A model generated the notes under the pieces. It was given only the letters and a program-made list of their open reading frames with translations, searched no databases and was not told the DNA's origin. Position numbers and translations under genes: made by a program. From NCBI RefSeq assembly GCF_022865105.1, contig NZ_JAKNYM010000002.1, positions 1,273,501-1,337,500 of the forward strand: a stretch of DNA of 64,000 bases. Reading direction: 5' to 3'. Shown one piece after another: positions 61,807 through 64,000 of this stretch; within the stretch, counting starts at the first letter, position 1; every line of letters starts with the position of its first letter. This DNA is from Sphingomicrobium astaxanthinifaciens (lineage in GTDB: Bacteria; Pseudomonadota; Alphaproteobacteria; Sphingomonadales; Sphingomonadaceae).

Positions 61807-63384
61807 ATGTTCACGCCGACCGATAAGACCCCCGATGTTGCGATGCAGCAACAGCGCCTCGAGACCCGCTATCGCGCGGCGATGGCGCGGCTCGGGGTCG
61901 ACCGCTCCGATGCCGCGGCGTGGGTTGCGCTCGGCGAGGTGACGCTCGAGGGCGAACGTCCGGCGGGGCTCTTCGCGCTGGCCGACAAGGCGCGCGCGCA
62001 TGGGGGCGACAGCCTCGCGCTGCGCTGTCTCGAGGCACGCGCCTGCCTCCTGCTGGGGCGCCGCGCCGAGGCGCGCGAGCGTGCGCAGGCGCTGGCCCGC
62101 AGCCGGCCCGAGGACCCGACCGAGGCCGACACCATCGGGGTGCTGCTCGTCCATGTCGACCTCGTCGAGGCGGCGCTGCCCTTCTTCGAGACGGCGACCG
62201 CGGCCGCGCCCGGCAACCCCGCCTTTGCCTACAACCTTGCCACCACGCAGCAGTTCTGTGGGCGGATCGAGGCGGCGCGCGCGACCTTCGCGCGGCTCGT
62301 CGAGCAGCATCCGCAGCTGGCCAAGGGCTGGCTCGGCTGGGTCCAGGTCGGGGGCGGAGCCCCGCGCGACCTGCCGATGCTCGAGGCGAAGTTGGACGCG
62401 AGCGAGGACCCGATCGATCGTCTCTACTACGGGCACGCCGGCGCGCGGCTGTGCGAACGCGCGGGCGAGGATGGCGCGGCGATGCGCTGGCTCGAGCGCG
62501 CCAAGGCGGCGCACCGCGCGCGGCTCGACCATGATCCCGACTGGGTCGATGCCCTCTTCGCGGCGGCCAGCGCGAACATCGACGCCGCCGCGCGCGCTGC
62601 CGCCGCTGCCGCGCCCGCCGCCACGGCGGGGCCGCTGTTCATTCTTGGCATGCCGCGATCGGGTACCACCCTGATCGAGCGCGTGCTGGGCGGCCATGAG
62701 GCGGTCGCCAGCGCGGGCGAACTGAGCGACTTCGCGCTGGCCGTGCGGCGCCACGCCGCCGCCTCGGGACCGCTCGTCCTGTCCCCCGAGGCGCTCGCCG
62801 CGCGGGTCGATCTCGACGCGGTCGGCGACGCCTATCGCCGCCAGACCGCGCCGCTCGCGCCCGGTGCCCGGCATCTCATCGACAAGATGCCCTTCAATTT
62901 CTTCTTCGTGCCGCAGATCCTGCGCGCGCTGCCCGAGGCGCGCGTGCTGGTCGTGCGTCGCGGCGACGAGGACCTCGCCATCGCCAATTACCGCCAGCTC
63001 TTCGCGACGCGCTTTGGCTATTACGACTATCATTACGACCTCGACTGGACCGTGCGGTTCGTCGCCCGCGCGCAGCGGCTGATGGACCGGTTCGAAGCCG
63101 CGCTGGGCGGGCCGCGGCTGCGCGCGGTGCGTTACGAGGCGATGACTGCGGATCTGGCGGGCGAGGCGGGCGCGATCGTCGACTGGCTCGGGCTCGACTG
63201 GTCCGACGGGCTGCTCCGCTTCCACGAGCGCAAGGCGGCGGTAACCACCGCAAGCTCGGTCCAGGTGCGCGAGCCGGTGCATCGCCGCTCGGTTGAGCGC
63301 TGGCGGCGCTATGGCGCGACCAGCGCCGCGCTTGCCGCCGCCTTCGAGCGCGAGCGCGCCGCCGCGCGCAGGTTGATGACGTAA
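61807..63384 (+). CDS. TPR-containing sulfotransferase family protein
   Basis: A 525-residue two-part protein. An N-terminal tetratricopeptide region (about 30-260) has LGRRAEARERAQALARSRPED and AFAYNLATTQQFCGRIEAAR. The C-terminal sulfotransferase domain has the PAPS 5'-phosphosulfate loop GMPRSGTTLIERVL (281 on) and a 3'-phosphate region near RVLVVRRGDEDLAIANYRQ. The likely acceptor is unknown and may not be sulfated at all, since many of these are uncharacterised. ATG 61807 is used; Met 61843 is possible. It is divergent from the TonB receptor. Confidence 0.88.
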   Translation: MFTPTDKTPDVAMQQQRLETRYRAAMARLGVDRSDAAAWVALGEVTLEGERPAGLFALADKARAHGGDSLALRCLEARACLLLGRRAEARERAQALARSRPEDPTEADTIGVLLVHVDLVEAALPFFETATAAAPGNPAFAYNLATTQQFCGRIEAARATFARLVEQHPQLAKGWLGWVQVGGGAPRDLPMLEAKLDASEDPIDRLYYGHAGARLCERAGEDGAAMRWLERAKAAHRARLDHDPDWVDALFAAASANIDAAARAAAAAAPAATAGPLFILGMPRSGTTLIERVLGGHEAVASAGELSDFALAVRRHAAASGPLVLSPEALAARVDLDAVGDAYRRQTAPLAPGARHLIDKMPFNFFFVPQILRALPEARVLVVRRGDEDLAIANYRQLFATRFGYYDYHYDLDWTVRFVARAQRLMDRFEAALGGPRLRAVRYEAMTADLAGEAGAIVDWLGLDWSDGLLRFHERKAAVTTASSVQVREPVHRRSVERWRRYGATSAALAAAFERERAAARRLMT

Positions 63385-63392
63385 GACGCAAA

Positions 63393-63422
63393 AGGGGCCC
63401 GCGACCTGCGCCGCGAGCCCCT
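63393..63422. terminator. Probable terminator after the TPR-sulfotransferase gene
   Basis: AGGGGCCCGCG pairs with CGCGAGCCCCT (one mismatch) around an 8-base loop. A weak T-rich run follows on the plus strand, and AAAA precedes it, which gives TTTT on the minus strand, so it may also stop the convergent small gene. Confidence 0.6.
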
Positions 63423-63461
63423 CGTGTCTATCCTGTCCGGGTCGGCCGGACGCTCGATCGC

Positions 63462-63815
63462 TTAGTAGGCGACCGCGCCCGTCTTGCTCTGTTCGGCCAT
63501 CGATTCGTTGCGGCCCTCGTCGAGTTCGGACACCGCGTCTTCGTTCATCTGCGCGACTGCTTCGTCAATCTGCTCGCTCGACGAGGCATGCCCCGTCGCG
63601 GTGCCGATCTGCGACTTGCGGCGATTGAGGAGGAAGGCGCCCGCGCCCGCCGCCGCCACCACGCCACCGGCGATCGCCGCGCTGGCGCGCGGATGGTCGC
63701 GAATGGTGCGATAGGACTGGCCGATGATGTCCTCACGGCTCTCGAGGTTGCGGCGCGTCGCCTCGAGGCGGCTCTCCTGCGTGCTGTCGAGCGAATGGGT
63801 GGGTTGCTTGGTCAT
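63462..63815 (-). CDS. Small membrane-anchored stress-type protein (ElaB/YqjD-like layout)
   Basis: A 117-residue protein. The basic, charged N-terminus (LEATRRNLESREDIIGQSYR) is followed by DHPRASAAIAGGVVAAAGAGAFLLNRR, a single Gly/Ala transmembrane helix (about 45-65) flanked by Arg. The C-terminal half is acidic and Ser/Glu-rich. The layout recalls DUF883 ElaB/YqjD membrane proteins, but sequence similarity is limited and orientation differs. The 96 bp before it (63816-63911) hold nothing recognisable. Confidence 0.68.
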   Translation of the reverse strand: MTKQPTHSLDSTQESRLEATRRNLESREDIIGQSYRTIRDHPRASAAIAGGVVAAAGAGAFLLNRRKSQIGTATGHASSSEQIDEAVAQMNEDAVSELDEGRNESMAEQSKTGAVAY

Positions 63816-63911
63816 GCTACTGGCTCCCTTGCTGATGTTTGTTTCGGGGAACCAACGCTCGCGGGGGCCGCCCGCTCCTTCGTTCGTCGCGGGCGACCCT
63901 CGCTTGGGCGC

Positions 63912-64000
63912 TTACAGCTGGCCGAGCAGCGTCTCGGCGCCCGAGACCTCGTAGCCACCCGCCTCCTCGACGTTGAGCTGCTTGACCACCCCGTCCTCGA
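63912..64000 (-). CDS. Peroxiredoxin (Prx5-like), 3' end only
   Basis: The last 29 codons of a minus-strand gene that runs off the right edge. The visible end is EDGVVKQLNVEEAGG, YEVSGAETLLGQL and stop, which matches the C-terminus of Prx5/AhpC-TSA type peroxiredoxins (…DGVVK.LNVE…FEVS.AE..L.QL). The catalytic cysteine region is outside the window. The call rests on this short tail only. Confidence 0.7.
   Translation of the reverse strand, partial: EDGVVKQLNVEEAGGYEVSGAETLLGQL

Overview
The window is a dense, GC-rich chromosomal segment from an alphaproteobacterium. It is most likely a member of the Sphingomonadales (Sphingomonas/Sphingomicrobium type). Pointers are the CckA and ChpT phosphorelay proteins, an alphaproteobacterial SOS box (GTTC-N7-GTTC) before recA, a DUF2066-hda-ppk1-ppx run, M2/M13/S9 peptidases, a TonB receptor paired with a TPR-sulfotransferase, and pervasive 1-4 nt gene overlaps. 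I see no insertion sequence, prophage, CRISPR array, tRNA or rRNA. One structural RNA gene (RNase P RNA) is clear. About 70 protein genes cover more than 95% of the sequence, and no gene-free stretch exceeds 300 bases.

Layout: 1-5.9 kb holds the 5' part of purM (minus), then DUF2066-hda-ppk1-ppx as an overlapping operon (replication control and polyphosphate). 5.9-10.6 kb has rnd, aspS, a PPK2-family kinase and a DUF2256 mini-protein. 10.1-14.5 kb has greB and a soluble lytic transglycosylase (minus), then dapA-smpB-DUF2062. 14.6-20.3 kb has an M13 peptidase joined directly to the cell-cycle kinase cckA, a lone receiver protein and a hydrolase. 20.3-27.6 kb has recA with its SOS operator, an MFS exporter, a GST, a dicarboxylate-type symporter, a HAD hydrolase, rpoH and rluD. 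27.7-33.6 kb is chpT followed by a chemotaxis cluster, cheA-cheW-cheY-cheB-cheR, with two CtrA-like sites. 33.7-35.4 kb has an amidase, rnpB and a J-domain protein.

35.4-40.5 kb is the most distinctive part: an extended phage-shock-protein locus. pspF is divergent from pspA-pspB-pspC, and five further small membrane/coiled-coil genes follow pspC. These five, together with PspB and the tail of PspC, share one C-terminal coiled-coil motif and look like a tandemly expanded PspB-like family. A sigma-54 promoter with exact -24/-12 spacing lies before pspA, and two perfect inverted repeats lie in the divergent region. sufE and a thioesterase follow close behind on the same strand.

40.5-47.2 kb has a TPR protein, sodB and a six-gene minus-strand chain, dapF-mtaB-ftsY-ispZ-ABC ATPase-ABC permease, in which every junction is a 4-nt overlap. 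47.2-52.8 kb has DUF924, then ffh-rpsP-rimM-trmD-rplS with two extra envelope-protein genes inserted between rimM and trmD. 52.8-64 kb has an S9 peptidase, asd, a small membrane protein, an alpha/beta hydrolase, an M2 peptidase, a TonB receptor divergent from a TPR-sulfotransferase, a small membrane protein and the 3' end of a peroxiredoxin.

How the genes connect: CckA and ChpT, two of the three steps of the CckA-ChpT-CtrA relay, are both encoded here. ChpT sits directly upstream of chemotaxis genes whose leaders carry CtrA-like sites. ftsY and ffh supply the SRP pathway. dapA, dapF and asd supply diaminopimelate. The extended Psp locus, rpoH, slt and the amidase form an envelope and stress-response theme.
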